Positions 1 through 12,483 are shown, counted from the stretch's first letter. The stretch: DNA of 64,000 bases from Hemileia vastatrix (GCA_030280995.1 JASXTE010000008.1:13679212-13743211), one strand, 5' to 3'. Numbers and translations are program-made. The notes: generated by a model not told the origin, from the letters alone.

Positions 1-330
1 ATAATTGAGATACTACAGTTTAACCTTCTGTTACCAACTTGGCAAGAAAATATATGTAGATATTCTTAGAACAAATATCAAATTTTGCTTTCCACAAGAT
101 GGGAAAGTGAATATTATGATATGTTAAGTGATATGTTCAAGCTTTGCTCAATCTGTTCTCAGCTCAAAATCAAAGTAATCACCAAGCTCCAAGAAACCTG
201 TGATTGAGTTTGGTTGAACCTAGGTCTAACTGATTACCAAATCTTTGTCCAATTAATTTAAATCTGGTTTCACAATGAACTCCCAACAGCCTTCCAACAG
301 CTTTCCAACCACTTCCCAACATTTTTAAAT

Positions 331-372
331 GAGGGGTATTGCTAGCAATACCCCCCCAAATTTTCTGTGGTG
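331..372. mobile_element. Terminal fragment of a CACTA-like MITE
   Basis: A perfect 18-bp palindrome (GGTATTGCTAGCAATACC) followed by a C-run and ending in CTGTGGTG. It matches the architecture of the right end of the complete MITE at 7352-7612 (18-bp palindrome around TTGCTAGCAA, C-run, TGTGTGGTG end). Short tandem repeats of about 11 bp (TTCCAACAGC-like) lie just upstream at 285-322, as tandem repeats also lie inside the complete MITE. It interrupts the left LTR of E1, because LTR similarity resumes right after it. The left end is not identified. Confidence 0.45.
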
Positions 373-905
373 TTTCCCTAACACAATCACTCCATAGCTT
401 GTCCAGTAATCACTGGAGTATGTGCAGAGCTTTTAGAGTCTTCTGGGCTCAATTAGAACCTTTAAAAGCCTAAGGAAAAGTCTAGAAAGATTATGGATGA
501 TAGACCTACTACTTTTTTATAATACATTTCAATTTTTGTTGTTTGCACAGCCATATTCATTTAGTAAAAAATTATCAAACTTGAGTAAATTATGAAAAAA
601 TCAAAATAACCAAAAATAATTTATAAATAATTAAAAATTGTAGAAAAAAAGTAAAAATACTACAAAAGTTCTCAAAGGTTCTTGAGACTCCTGAATTTAA
701 TTTCTCTTCACTTTTAATCCTATACTTGTATTCCCTGAACATTAATTATTCATTTAATCTTGACTTGTAAAATTAATTCTTTGTTAAACAACTTTTAATA
801 CTCAATTTCATTAATATAACCATTTTAAAATTAGATTGGCCTTTCAAATCTTAGTAATCATCCCTCAAAAATCCTTTTTATAAAAAATTTAAGTTCCCTA
901 CGTAA
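373..905 (-). repeat. 3' LTR of E1 (partial)
   Basis: Corresponds to about 18861-19385 over roughly 500 bp. Shared landmarks are TTTCCCTAAC at the start, a block around AAAAAATTATCAAA, AAAGGTTCTTGAGA, and a closing TTTAAGT(T/G)CC. The two copies are diverged, so the insertion is old. No clean TG...CA termini were found. Confidence 0.6.
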
Positions 906-929
906 GATTAAGAAGATCAAGTGTAACTT

Positions 930-1500
930 TCCAATTATACCTTCCAGAACTAATGTCTATATTGGAACAGCCGCTCCTCCTGATCCTACTATTCCTAAAA
1001 AGAGATTATCAAAAATTACCTCTTCTTTTGTAATATAAAGGCCAAAACAGCTTCTTCATCTAAAAATCACAATCCTGAGCTTCCTCCTACATCTCAAGAT
1101 CTTTATCCTATTATGGAAGTCTCTTCTTTCAGACTTTCTGAAACATCATTTCCTGGCTCAAAAAGTTAGTCTTTTAATTTTACTTTAATAAATCTACTAC
1201 TAATTTCAAATCCAACTACTATCTCTTATAACTCATAAGCTATTAAAATCACCAATACAAATGACATTGGCCAGGTGAAGAATGATTACATCAATCATTA
1301 TCCTAAGTTTCATAGATATCTCTTTTGTGATTTTGTCATGATATGAAGCATGAATTTTTCACTTATTTTCAGGAAACTCCTGCTAATAATACTGAATATT
1401 TAATGAAGAGAATAATTTTTATGCTAAGATTTGCTAATGATGTTGAAATATTCTAAAGGGATTATTTATTTTGATTGTCTTCTATTCTTGCAACTATAAT
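930..1500 (+). pseudogene. Decayed first antisense accessory gene of E1
   Basis: Placed just inside the 3' LTR and read opposite to gag-pol, at the position where E2 has its intact Cys-cluster gene (23730-24370). Fragments such as I-P-S-R-T-N (about 940-960) recall the R-T-S-C stretch before the second Cys pair in E2, but the cysteines are largely lost and stops and frameshifts are frequent. The call rests mainly on position plus weak similarity. The remainder to 2200 shows no convincing gene. Confidence 0.35.
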
Positions 1501-2200
1501 TCCTTAATAAATAAATTCTTTTTGGTGCCGGTAAATATTATTGTCTGGTTGATTTTACTTCTTTTTGATTTGTCATATTTTGAAATAAACTTTTTATAAA
1601 CTGTATTTGCCTTTTGATTATTCCACTACTGAGAGTAAGGTTTGAATCCCTTCAGACTCTCCTCTACCAGTCTCCATCTTTTTCACAGCATGAGAGAGTG
1701 GGCCTCCCTAATAAGCCAAATACTTTTGATTACATTCTTGGTTTCCCCCTGAGCCAAATACTACGATTCAATTCTCCCCATAAGGTCCTCCAAGCTTCAC
1801 CTATATTAGTCTACCAAAGAGACCCACTGAATACATATCCTATCCTTCTTCTATGACTCAGAATCACAATATTCAAATAAATTTCTAACCCTTTAAAATC
1901 ACTCCTATATTTATCATAATTTTCAAGACATTCATAGAACCTTTATTTTTGAATTTTAACAATTTTAACCAATAAACTTTAAAATCTCCATCTTTTTTAA
2001 CCCTAAATAACTATATTTAATGACATCTCCATTGCCTAAAGTTAGTTGCACTATTTTCATTAATGACTGAGTTGTCCAAATTAGTGAGTACCAGTTTAAG
2101 TACTGATGAAACATTTATAATTAAAAATTACTGAAATAAATATCCCACTTGATTAAAATTCCCTCCTAATATCCTTGAAACCAAACTTTCAATTGATTTC

Positions 2201-2353
2201 CAGTTTATAGTCTTGGTGGATCAAAGTGAAAGTAATTTTTCAATTCAAGGTCATTGGGGACCAATGAATGACATTTTGATGTTTATTTCCACTTTAAGGT
2301 CATACAGGACCAAATCCCTATAGTTCATTTTCAGTTTAAGGTCTTAGTGGAGC
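2201..2353 (+). repeat. Four covarying CAGTTTA palindromes
   Basis: Four copies at 2201, 2241, 2290 and 2332, spaced 40-49 nt, all in the same direction. Each has CAGTTTA-N (or a close variant), a 4-nt arm, six nucleotides and the complementary arm. Copy 2 is GGTC-ATTGGG-GACC (2249-2262) and copy 3 is GGTC-ATACAG-GACC (2298-2311). Copies 1 and 4 have AGTC/GATC and GGTC/GAGC, one decayed arm each. The cluster lies 120-270 nt upstream of the accessory-gene start at 2475, the same relation as the clusters at 24431-24892 to the gene at 25045. Confidence 0.85.
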
Positions 2354-2474
2354 AAAGATTGCGTTGATTCAAACTGCCTACTATTGTCCTTTAGCCAATT
2401 TTCACTACATTTTTCTCCCTTTCCTGTTTTCCTCTTCAGGATATCCTTTTAATCCTAAGTTTCAAATTTTGAAA

Positions 2475-3600
2475 ATGACTCCCTCCAAATTCACTGCTTC
2501 TAGTAACCAAGACTGTGATTACTGCTCCTTTACCAATCAAAAGTGCACCTTCACCTAAAACCATAAAAGATATACCTACAACAGGTCCTGTTTCAACTGC
2601 TTTGAGAAGAAGAGAAAACTCTCTGGCCTTAAATATGGCTCCTTCCCCCTTCCTGCTACCAGCTTTGCCTCCCATTTCAAGCCTTCTACTCCTTCTCCAA
2701 AATCATCCACCTCTAAAATTTCTACTATTTTCACACCATTGGCTTTTTTAAATATTCCTTCTGAATATGAGTCTCTGGGTCCACCTCCTTCTGATCTTTA
2801 TGCTTTTCCTTATCTCTAATAAAGACTCTCTTCTTTCATCCCCAGAGTTCTCACTGCTCCAAAAGCACTGTTGAATCCACCTAAATCAGTTATGGATGTA
2901 TCTCATACTCATTCTTCTTTCTCTCTACCTCCTATAAAAGATCCCATTCTTACTAAACCTTAATTTAGCAGCCCTCATTGTCCTTCTTCATCATCAAAAG
3001 ACCCATATCTCCTAGTCCTCCAATATTTTTCCATAAGAAAAGAAATATTCTTTCAGTTAATGGTTCTTCAATCCCTGCTCTTTCCAGAGACATCCTAACT
3101 TTCCTAAAAACACCTTTATATCTCAAAATTAAAAATCCATACTCTTCCCATCTTGAAGAAAAATTTCTACCAAGCCTTCCTTAAAATCTTGATATTGACA
3201 CAGTTGACTCTAGTAAGTGTTTAATATTTTCATTTTTCTATATAATATTTCTCTTGATTCTTTTATTGATGACCTGATCTAGAATCTTCTGGACCTTTAT
3301 ATTCTCCTTCAGCTTATTTTATCCCTGATGCAGAGCCCACTTGAACTATGGTAAAATATAATGAGGCTGCTCAACAATTATATTCTATTTTCAGCATTAA
3401 ACTGGCCAATTACAAATATTATCCACCAAAAGATTGCGCAGAAGTATTGGCTAGAGAGAAAGCTCCAAAATGTCACTTTAAATTAGCCACTTTGCTGGAC
3501 CATAAATAACATTGTAAATTTGAAAAAATTGAAAGATTTAATAGAGCTTCTCCTGAGATTGTCATTTTGCCATCCTCATTGAAAGAGAAACTTCTTTAAT
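2475..3600 (+). pseudogene. Decayed second antisense Cys-cluster gene of E1
   Basis: An ATG at 2475 opens a short protein with C-X2-C-X6-C near residues 14-24, then a stop at 2556-2558. In the same frame the second half continues as R-S-C-F-N-C-F-E-K-K-R-K, where the last Cys of a six-Cys cluster is missing. Downstream, around 3355-3510, is a stretch of about 49 residues beginning Y-N-E-A-A-Q-Q-L that aligns without gaps to the C-terminal domain of the E2 gene (26253-26400, Y-G-D-M-K-K-H-L). It is therefore a homologue of the 25045-26471 gene with several stops. It is on the opposite strand to E1 gag-pol. Confidence 0.6.
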
Positions 3601-3639
3601 TCTTCAGGCTCCTACTAGAAATTTTAACGAATCTAAAAA

Positions 3640-4390
3640 AAAAACAATATATATATATAATCCTGAAAGCTAAATAATACATAATTTATTTTATTATGAT
3701 TTTATTAATTAATTAATATTATTATTTTTTTGATGAGATTTTTTATTTGAAAATAAAAAAATTTATGCATATGATAAAATGTCTTAAATTTTAAAAACTA
3801 AGAGGATTTGGATACCTCCTCCCCATTAATCCTCTTCCAGAGAGATAAAATTATTGTGACTTCCCTTAGATAGCCACCCAATAATCATTATCAAAATTAT
3901 CCAGCATTTCTTACTTTTATTGATAATTAACCATTTTATAATAAAATCCAGTATTTCCCCAGAAATCATCTTGAAAATCCATTAATATTATTTCAATTGG
4001 CACTTCCCTATCTCGTTGATCTCCTGCACATGAGTGAGCCAACAGCTTTAAATCTTGACTTTACCTTTTTTTATAAAAGACTTTTGAAATTTTCATCTTT
4101 GAACCTTCCAACTTGTTAGCAACCACATTTTCTTCCTTCCCTTTTTACCCTTTTCAGATTAATCATCTTCATCTTTGTCCAACCTCATTTTAAGAAAATT
4201 TTTATCATCACCCAACCTCTCTTTAACCAAATTTTCTAAAACTCCAACATATGCACCATTCACCAAATTTTTGCTATCCCACACTATTCCACTTTATTCA
4301 TCTATATACACAACTTCTCCATCTTCTTTTTTACCTAATTTATCTACACCTTCATGAAACTCCCCAAGCATGTAATTTATCATATTTTTA
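3640..4390. other. AT-rich stretch of E1, no gene seen
   Basis: AT-rich sequence between the accessory pseudogene and the pol linker of E1. By comparison with E2 the integrase should be here on the minus strand, but I find neither the HHCC finger nor the DDE motifs, so an internal deletion is likely. Confidence 0.4.
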
Positions 4391-4398
4391 TTATTTTC

Positions 4399-4477
4399 CA
4401 GTTTATCCTCTTGGTGGAGATGAATTTGATTTATATCCACAGATATTAATCCTGCCAGTTTAACCTCATTGGGGAGC
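4399..4477 (+). repeat. Two CAGTTTA palindromes in the pol linker of E1
   Basis: Copies at 4399 (CCTC-TTGGTG-GAGA) and 4456 (CCTC-ATTGGG-GAGC); three of four arm pairs remain in each. They sit in the RNase H-integrase linker of E1, homologous to the copy at 29384-29405 in E2. Confidence 0.8.
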
Positions 4478-4552
4478 CAAGGAAAGTCTTCAGAACCTTT
4501 CTTTCTGGCCTTGCTTACTGGTATATCTTCATCAAATACCTCTGAGTCAAAA

Positions 4553-5352
4553 TTTCACGCGCCATGTGACACTCAAGGCAAAAGCAGCTCATTAAATCAA
4601 CAATAAGAGTTTAAATTTATACTTGAAGTACAGAAAGCTATTCTCCATAGCAACTGCAACTTTCCTTTGTGTACTGGCTATTCAACCGGGCTAGTCTAAA
4701 CTCTAAATCTAAATTAGTCAATCTCTCAATAGTGTGTCTTAGTATTTTTCTCAATAAGCAACGCACCGCGCAATAGTCAATGTTGTAGTACGCTAAAAGG
4801 TTTATGAAATGTCTGTGTATTATTAAAAGGGGTTGTGAGCATGGACGGAATGGTTAGTGGAGGACTAAGGGGTTAACAGATGTTAGTGAGGAGGATCCAG
4901 GTGTAACGGGAGTATTTTAATGGTCTGTGATGTGCGGAATAGTGGATGGGTATGAGGTCAATGCGAGGAGGAGTAAAGGATATAAAAGGGGTTGGGATTT
5001 TGGTTTGACATTCTTTATAATTGAATTATAAAAGTATTTTTAGTTAATAGTGGTAAACGCTTTAAGTAAAACATTATTATTGTATCTTTCTTTATTTTCT
5101 CAATAATCATTTCTAAATCCTAAATCTTTGATTGTTGAGTTTCCAGACCTTTGTGAGATTTTAAGAATTTTAACCTTACCTTTAAATTATATTAGAATTC
5201 TTCTTGAACATATCTCAAAGCAGTAGTTCTTCCTTTGAGTCATCTTCGAATCACTTCCTCGAATCATTCCTCTGTGCTTTGAAGAAGTCTCTAAACCCCT
5301 CATCTCACTTTCAGGAACATCCTCAACCTTGTGCGTGGGTTGTCCCGTGACA
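4553..5352 (+). repeat. 5' LTR of A1
   Basis: About 800 bp, matching 12484-13286 along its length and the LTRs of A2 and A3. It starts TTTCACGC (family consensus TGTCACGC) and ends CCCGTGACA. A TATAAAAGG box lies at 4981-4989 and the 3' part ends with a conserved GGAACATCCTCAACCTTGTG block. Confidence 0.92.
4981..4989 (+). promoter_or_regulatory. LTR TATA box of family A
   Basis: TATAAAAGG at the same position in every family A LTR seen (also 12913-12921, 43498-43506 and 59050-59058), preceded by an AAAGGA block. It is the likely U3 core promoter for gag-pol. Confidence 0.6.
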
Positions 5353-5426
5353 GTATAATTTAATTCTCCATATTTCTCATTCTTTACACTACTACATCCT
5401 TTTCAGGTGTTTTCTAAATTCTTAAA

Positions 5427-6618
5427 ATGGCACCTGTTCAACTCACTCCTCCTACAGGCACTACTACTAGAGCTCTCTTCAGAGGAAGGCCAACAGCCAC
5501 AGGGCCTGTTTCCCGCACTCACTCTCTGGAACCTCTCGACCTTAGGGAACGGCAACATTCAGTCCAATCTGTAGAAGACACCCACAAGATTTTGATGATT
5601 CTAGTGATGATGAAGAAGTTGAGGACACAATGCAGGAGGCACCATCCCCCCCTGCTACACACCCTTCTGGTCAACCTTCAGAACCAGGACCATCTAATTC
5701 TAATTTTCTGGAAGACTTCATGAGGCTTTTCATGAAGACCCTCTCAAATCCAACGTCTTCGGATGGATCAAAATTCAAAACTCCTTCCATGAAATCTCCT
5801 GATAAATTCGATAAAGAACATCCGGACAGATTGCGACCCTTCTTGCAAACATGAAAACTACTGTTCCATAATGACCCTCAAACCTTTAATAACGACCAAT
5901 AAAAGGTTGTTTATGCTTCTTCATTCCTAGCCGGAAAGGCAGCAAGGTGGTTCAAACCTTATCTTCTCATGCTGTCTTAGACAGAGACCCACTTACTCAT
6001 CAATAATTGGGAAAAATTCGAAGACCAACTTTTTACATTGTTTGGTGACCCCAATGAAACTGACAGCGCGGAAATTGAACTGGACTTCCTTCCCATGAGT
6101 GATAATGGTAAAGCTTCTGAATACATCTCAAATTTTAGAGCACTTCAAACTCAAGTATGTTGGAATGATGCTGCCCTCAAGTATCATTTCAAAAAGGGAC
6201 TTCCTTTGAGTATTCTGGATCAATTAAATCTTCACGGTCAGAAGATGACTACTTTAATGGATTTAATGGATCGAACCCTTGAAATTGACGGCGTTTACCA
6301 AGGACAACTTCAACATTTTCAATACGCCAACAAATCTCTAGGCCTAAATTTTAAATCGGGACCTCCTTCACACCCATGAACAACTCAATCCTCCTCGACT
6401 CAATCCAAACCCAATAAGGGAAAGGACAAACCTCGACCGAAAAGCACGTCCCCACGCAATATCAGTAAAGTACTGGATCCTAAAGGGGAACTTAAATAAG
6501 CTGAGTGGAAGAGGCAAGCAGATAATGGGTTATGTATGTATTGTGGGGGTAAGCACAAGCTGGAAGATTGTGTAAAATTGAAGGTAAGGGAAGGTACTAG
6601 TTCGAATTCAAAAAACTA
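5427..6618 (+). pseudogene. gag: gag of A1, broken
   Basis: Starts M-A-P-V-Q like the gag of A2 (43943) and A3 (59497). It carries the capsid-like segment (F-M-R-L-F-M-K-T-L-S-N near 5720, W-N-D-A-A-L-K-Y-H near 6160) and the remains of the C-terminal knuckle C-M-Y-C-G-G-K-H-K-L-E-D-C (about 6533-6571). Frameshifts and stops split it into pieces at 5427-5723, 5630-5854 and 6038-6379. Gag forms the virus-like particle and binds the RNA. Confidence 0.85.
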
Positions 6619-6650
6619 GTAGATAGTTTACTTGTGTGCAAAGCAAACTA
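6610..6650 (+). promoter_or_regulatory. -1 frameshift signal of A1
   Basis: Slippery heptamer A AAA AAC at 6610-6616 immediately before the gag stop TAG, followed by the same hairpin arms AGATAGTTT and AAACTATCT as in A3 (60675-60718). The host element is dead, but the signal itself is unmutated. Confidence 0.8.
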
Positions 6651-6749
6651 TCTTATCTCTCCAAGTGCACAGAACCTCCATGTCTTAAGGACTGAAGTTG
6701 CCTTAAACTGCTTGAGATTCATTATTTTTAAGGAGGATATCCACTTCAA

Positions 6750-9700
6750 TTTCTTTTGTCAGTTTATCTTTTGTTGAGAAGTTACAAATGACATTTACAG
6801 ATATTAATCAAACACCAATTTACTTTGTCAAATCAGAGGAGCCCAAATATTGGTTCAGTAAGAAAGTTTTATGAGTTTTCAACTTTCTGAACTTTCCCCT
6901 CTTTGAGTGGAAATTATCAGTCTTGGACGCCCCAAGGATGGACAATACAATTCTTGGCCATGACTTTTTAACGCATTGGAATCCTTAAATTGATTGGACA
7001 CAGGAATTGATCACCCCACGCACTAAGTATATTTCTGATTCTTCAATTCAGGTCAATAGGGAGTTAAACAACCCGCCTGACAACGTCCTGCTAGAGGACA
7101 AATCTCTTCCAGATTACTTGCAAGCATCTGATCTTTCTCTAAATGAGCAATTGGCTAACCCTTCTAGCTCGATGACTTCACTCGAAGAAGATTTAAATTT
7201 CCTCGAAGTAATTGAATTATGCTCTCTCAATTCTGGTCTTCCCTCAACAGATTCTCTCAAAGATGGTGAGGACAACCAAATCAAAGTTGAAGCCATTAAA
7301 TCAACTCTACCAGAAATCTATCATGATTTCCTCGATGTTTTCTCAATCTGCCACTACGCAATATAGGGGGTGGACTTGCTAGCAAGTCCTCAACCTGAAC
7401 TCAGATGGAACTCAGATGGAACTCAGACTGAACTCATACTGAACCCATACTGAACTCTACTTGAACACCCACCTAAAACTGTTCTGCTGAGTGGTGTTCA
7501 TCCCTGATTGTATGGTTCCTTTATCAATAGCTCAATGTGTGTTCAATCTATGGTGAGTTTGGGTCCAAGGTTGCGGACTTGCTAGCAAGTCCGCCCCCCA
7601 TATTGTGTGGTGTGCAAGGCCAAAAAGTTACCACCTCATTGACCCTACAACCATCAAATAGAGTTAATAGGTCCAGTACTACCAGCAGGTCCTGTCTAAT
7701 CTTTGTCGAAGGACAAATCTCAAGTTCTTAGAGAATACATTGCAGAGAATGTAGCCAAAGGTTTCATCAGAGCCAGTAAATCTCCAACCGGCTCCCCTGT
7801 TCTTTTTGTAAAGAAAATGGATGGTAGCCTTAGGTTGTGTGTTGACTATAGAAAGCTCAACACAGTCACTAAGAAGAATGCATATCCTGTTCCTCCTATG
7901 TCATTGCTTCTTACCTTTTTAATGGTGCTAATTTCTTTTATAAAATTGATCTTAGAGGTGCTTTTTATCTTATTCGCATAGCGGAAGGTCATGAACCACT
8001 TACTGCAATAGGCACTAGATTTGGTAGTTTTGAATATTTAGTTATGCATTTTGGATTGTGTAACACACGATCAACTTTTCAAACTTTTGTTAATGACATA
8101 TTCCAAGATGTTGTTGAACAATTTGTTGTCCTCTATTTAGATTATATTTTAATTTTCTCAAAGACACTGGATGAACATATTCATCATGTTTGACAGGTTC
8201 TAAATTGACTTTGAGATCATGGTCTCTATGCCAAGCACAATAAATGCAAATTCCATCTTAAATCAATCGATTTTTTGGGTTTTATGTTGTCCACTGATGG
8301 TTTAGTGATGGACAACAAAAAGGTCCAAAAAGTCCTGGAATGGTCTGAGCCCAAAACCTTTAAATCCCTACAAGGATTTTTGGGTTTTGCAAATTTCTAT
8401 AGAAGATTTATTAAAGATTACTCTAAAACTATTTCCAATCTTACTTCTCTTCTTAGAAAAGATATTCCTTTTGTTTTAAATTCTACAGCACAAAAGGAAT
8501 TCAAAGCATTGAAGACTGCATTTACCACAGCTGCAATTCTTCAACACTTTGATCCTTCTGCTTAGACAATAGTCGAGACAGATGCGAGCGATTATGCTAT
8601 TGCAGGGGTCATTTCTCAATGAAATCCTGAAACAAAATTGTTTCATCCTGTTTCTTTTGAGTCACACAAACTCATTGCAGCAGAATTAAATTATGAAATT
8701 CATGACAAAAAGCTTTTAGCTATTATTCATTGTCTTAAAAAATGGCGCTCTCTTCTTCTCAGCCTACATAGTCCTTTTCAAATTCTAACAGACCATAATG
8801 CTTTGAAATACTTTATGTCTTACAAAGTGTTAACCAGGCGTCAAGCCAGGTGAGCTGAATTTCTGTCTGAATTCTCTGTTTTCTATTTCCTATCGCCCCG
8901 GGTAAGAACTGCATTGTCCCAGATATCTTGTCACCTCGGGACGACGTTTACCCACAGCGGGGGGATGAATTTGCTGACAAGAACCCAGAAAATGTAAAAT
9001 CAATTTTCAACAAATCATTGTTAACAACTCATCAACTTAATTCGATGAAAATTCAATCTTTTCAAAATTCACTATCCAACATCCTCGAAGCTCAGTTGAA
9101 GGACAATTATTGTTTAGGGTTAAAATACAAAATACTCTCAAAGCAAGGGGCCAAAAAATTTAGTATTGAATCAAGTCTATTAGTTTTCGAAGGTAGAGTA
9201 GTCATACCCAAGAGACAATGATATAAAATTATTGATTTTTAATAGTCGACATGATTCTCCATTAGATGGTCATTTTGGGGTTGATAAAAACTACCAGTTA
9301 ATAGCAAGGGATTTCTTCTGGCCAGGTATGACCAGGGAAATCAAGGCCTATATAAGAGCTTGTTACAAATGTAATAGGAATAAGGCTCCCCATCACTGGA
9401 AGCATGGGTTGCTTCAACCACTTCCTATTCCCTCTAAACCTTGGGAACTTTTATCGATGGATTTAATTTCTCAACTTCCTTTCTATAATGATTTTGATGC
9501 TATATTAGTAATAGTAGATAGATTTTCAAAAATGTCTATTTTCATTTAAACCACTACTACTGCTACAGCAGAAGATTTGTCAAAATTGTTTTTAGAATAT
9601 GTATTTTCCAAACATGGATTACCTAATGATATTATTTCAGATAGAGGCTCATTGTTTGTATCCACATTCTGGACTCAATTGTGTCAACAACTCAATGTCA

Positions 9701-10507
9701 CGAGGAATCTCTCCACAGCCTATCATCCTGAAACCAATGGGCAAACAGAAAGGGTCAACCAAATCTTCTAACAATACCTTTGAATGTATGTCAGTTACCA
9801 ACAAGACAATTGGACCTCATGGTTACCATTGGCCGAATTTCCTTATAATAACTCGACTCATTCTTCGACACAACTATCTCCTTTTGAAACTGTTTATGGA
9901 AGACATCCTCGATTCAACTCAATCCACGTAGGAACTAGTCATCCTGCTGAACATTATCTTTGAACCATATCAAAACTCCAAGAGGAACCTAAATCAAATT
10001 AGGAATTAGCGATTCAAAGGTACAAGGAACAGGCGGAAAAACATTGACAATCTGCTCCTTCTTTTAAACCAGGTGACAAAGTATGGCTCGACGCAAAAAA
10101 CATTTGAACGACTCGACCATCAAAGAAACTGGCTGAAAAACGCTTGGGACCATTTGAAATCGACTCTGAAGTCTCTAAAACTGTATTTCAACTCAAGCTA
10201 CCTCCTAAATGGCAGGCTATTCACCCTGTTTTTTCATGTATCTCTTCTGGAACTGGCTCAAGGAACATACCCTGGAAAGATCCAACCTCCTCTAGAACCG
10301 GTAAAATTAGAAGACCATCTAGAGTGGGAAGTAAGCGGTATCCTTGATTCAAGAATGTGCAAGGGGGAACTTCAATACCTCGTGGAATGGGAAGGCTTCT
10401 TCGATGATTCAGACAAAACATCCTGGGAACCAGCCATCAATGTTTCTAACGCCCCCAAAATTCTAAAATCTTTTCATCTTAAATATGCTTTAAAACCAAA
10501 ACCTTAA
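6750..10507 (+). pseudogene. pol: pol of A1, broken, with intact chromodomain
   Basis: Fragments in order: protease region (about 6750-7010), linker (7007-7360), RT start [11 protein letters not shown] (about 7770), RT core with the catalytic YLDD read as Y-L-D-Y (about 8130-8145), RNase H (from about 8570), integrase zinc finger H-H-C-C (9230-9390), integrase core with S-D-R-G-S (about 9640) and N-G-Q-T-E-R-V (about 9737), and a chromodomain (10315-10500, L-V-E-W-E-G-F ... T-S-W-E-P). Several frameshifts and in-frame stops, many at former CGA codons. The MITE at 7352 interrupts the linker before RT. Confidence 0.9.
7352..7612. mobile_element. CACTA-like MITE, 261 bp, in A1 pol
   Basis: Absent from the same position in A2 and A3 (about 45885 and 61440). 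The two ends are inverted repeats of about 38 bp starting CACTACGC and CACCACAC, each containing the perfect 18-bp palindrome GGACTTGCTAGCAAGTCC. It is flanked by a 3-bp direct repeat TGC (7349-7351 and 7613-7615). CACTA (EnSpm/CMC) transposons have CACTA ends and 2-3 bp target duplications. The interior has about five tandem TGGAACTCAGA-like units (7395-7460) and no coding capacity. Confidence 0.8.
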
Positions 10508-11390
10508 AACTCTCTTTTTTTCTCTTTTTTTCTTTCTTTTTTCCTTCTTCTCTTTAAAACCAAAAAAAAAATTTCTTTAAAATTTCCTTAATCTTTTTTC
10601 TTTTCCTTTTCATAAGCTTTTCAACCTTCTTTATAAAATAAATAAAAAATAAGTTAAAATAAAATAAAATTAAATTAAAATAAAAATAAAATAAAATAAA
10701 ATAAATAAATAAAATTAAAATTAAAATTTAAATTTAAAATTATATTAAAAAAATAAAATAAAATAAAAATAGAACAAAACAAATAATATAAAACCTTCTA
10801 AAATTTCTTTAAAATTTCTTTTTTTTCTTTTCAATTTTCTACATACATTTTTTCCTTAAAAAATTCTTTTCCTCGAACTATCAAAAAAAATTTCACAAAC
10901 GCAACACAACAATCTTTCTCGAATTTCACTTCAACCTCTAAATATCTGTTTAAAATTTTTTTTTTTTCAAACAATTACTTCTTTCTTTAAAATTCTTTTA
11001 AAATTTATTTCTTCTCTTTTTTTCTTCTTTCTTTTTTCAAATAACCAAAAATCCCTCAAAACTTCAATAAACAAACTTTCACAAATAACAATTTTTTCTT
11101 TCAAAAAAAATTGTTTCACTCAACTATTTCTTTCCTTCTTACTTAAATTTTTCTTTTCAAAATTTAAACTAAAATTCCTTCAATTAAATATTCTTTCTTT
11201 TCTTTTTTCAAAATTTAAAACAAAATTTTATTTAAATATTTTTCTTTATTTTTTTTTCTTCTCTCAAAAATCTTATAAAATAAATTTTAAAATTTATAAT
11301 TAAAACAACAAAATAAAATAAAAAAAAACAAATTGTTTCTACTTTTCTTTTCCTCTTTATTTTCCTTTCTCCTTCCATTTTAAATTTTCT
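10508..11390. other. Non-coding AT/pyrimidine-rich spacer of A1
   Basis: Lies between the convergent ends of pol (plus) and the accessory gene (minus). Composed of C/T tracts and AAATA/AAAATA-type simple repeats (10640-10790). The homologous interval in A2 is 48777-49822. No gene seen. Confidence 0.7.
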
Positions 11391-12391
11391 CTCTTATTTT
11401 CTCTCGAACCAGTCCCTTCATCTTCTCCAAAATCACCCTTATCTCCTTCCTAAATTTTTCAAAAACTTTCTCATCTCCTACCGGTACCACTTCCCCAATT
11501 TCCAGTAATTTCTCAGCCACATCAAAGGAGGCAGCATCGACAATCTTATCAATTTTGCCACTTAAAGCTTCAATAAACCGCTTGCCAAACCTGGTGAGGT
11601 TTTTTCAACCACACCTTATTGAGGGTTTCTTCATTTTCCTCCCTCGAGGCAATCACTGGTAATGGTTCTTTGGTTGGGATCAATGGGGCCACTTCCACAA
11701 CGGTCACTTCCACAGAAGTGCGCCACAATGGGAGCTTCCACATTCGAAGTTTCTGCCGTAGGGGCTTCCACAATAACATCTTAATTCTAAATCACATAGT
11801 CATCAGTAAAATTCTTCTTTGAAAAAACAAAATTAAAGTGAAGTAAAATAAAACAAACTTACTTCAAACACCGGGTCAGCCTCAAGGAATAATTTTGATT
11901 TGGTTTCCGCCACCACTTCTTTCTCTTCATCGTCATCTGTGATGACCATCCGCCGTTTTTTTAGTGTCTGCCTTGAAAATGGGACTTCTTCCTCATCTTC
12001 CTCCACTAACTCATCCACCTCCTCTTCTACCCTTCGTTTACCCAGGGCGTAGTATCATCTTTGAATTCCTCTTCAGCTGCTTCTGACTGGTCATCTCCAA
12101 TTGATATGTCCCATATGTCTTCCACCACATCTTTTGTCTTTGGTATTACCCAATTTTTGTCTTGGTAAACTGCCGTTCAATATCCAAATTTCTTGTTAAG
12201 GCATCGCACGCCACCCATCTCCATCAACAAAACTTGCATTTCTGGCGAGGACCTTGAGTAGCTGTCCTTTCCACACAGAAATATTCAATGGATTCACAAG
12301 CTGTGCATGCTTGAGAATATTGTTGAGTGACGAGCCCACCATCTGCATTGGGGTGAGGAGGTGTGGGAGCTGGAGTTGGACAAGCTGACAT
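11390..12391 (-). pseudogene. Antisense Cys-cluster accessory gene of A1, broken
   Basis: Homologue of the intact gene at 49823-50775. The start is the ATG at 12391 (M-S-A-C-P-T-P-A-P-T-P-P-H-P). The cluster reads C-X2-C-X6-C-X12-C-X2-C, and the sixth Cys follows six positions later, after an in-frame TGA (12224-12226). All six cysteines are present here, whereas A2 has Phe at the fifth. The basic K-K-R-R motif and acidic tract follow (11833-12018). The intron is conserved: donor GTAAGT starting at 11862, TACTGATGA branch-like site, TAG acceptor at 11787. Confidence 0.75.
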
Positions 12392-12483
12392 AATAATAAA
12401 TAAATAAAATTTAAATGAAGGGAAACTAGTGTGGGAAGTATGTCTTAAGCTCAACAGAGCTTGTGTTCTTATACCCCGGCATC

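Noticed and set aside
4548..4552. A1 inserted in a host gene
   Set aside because: The flanks on both sides match the RNase H-integrase linker of family E pol, so the target was E1 and not a host gene.
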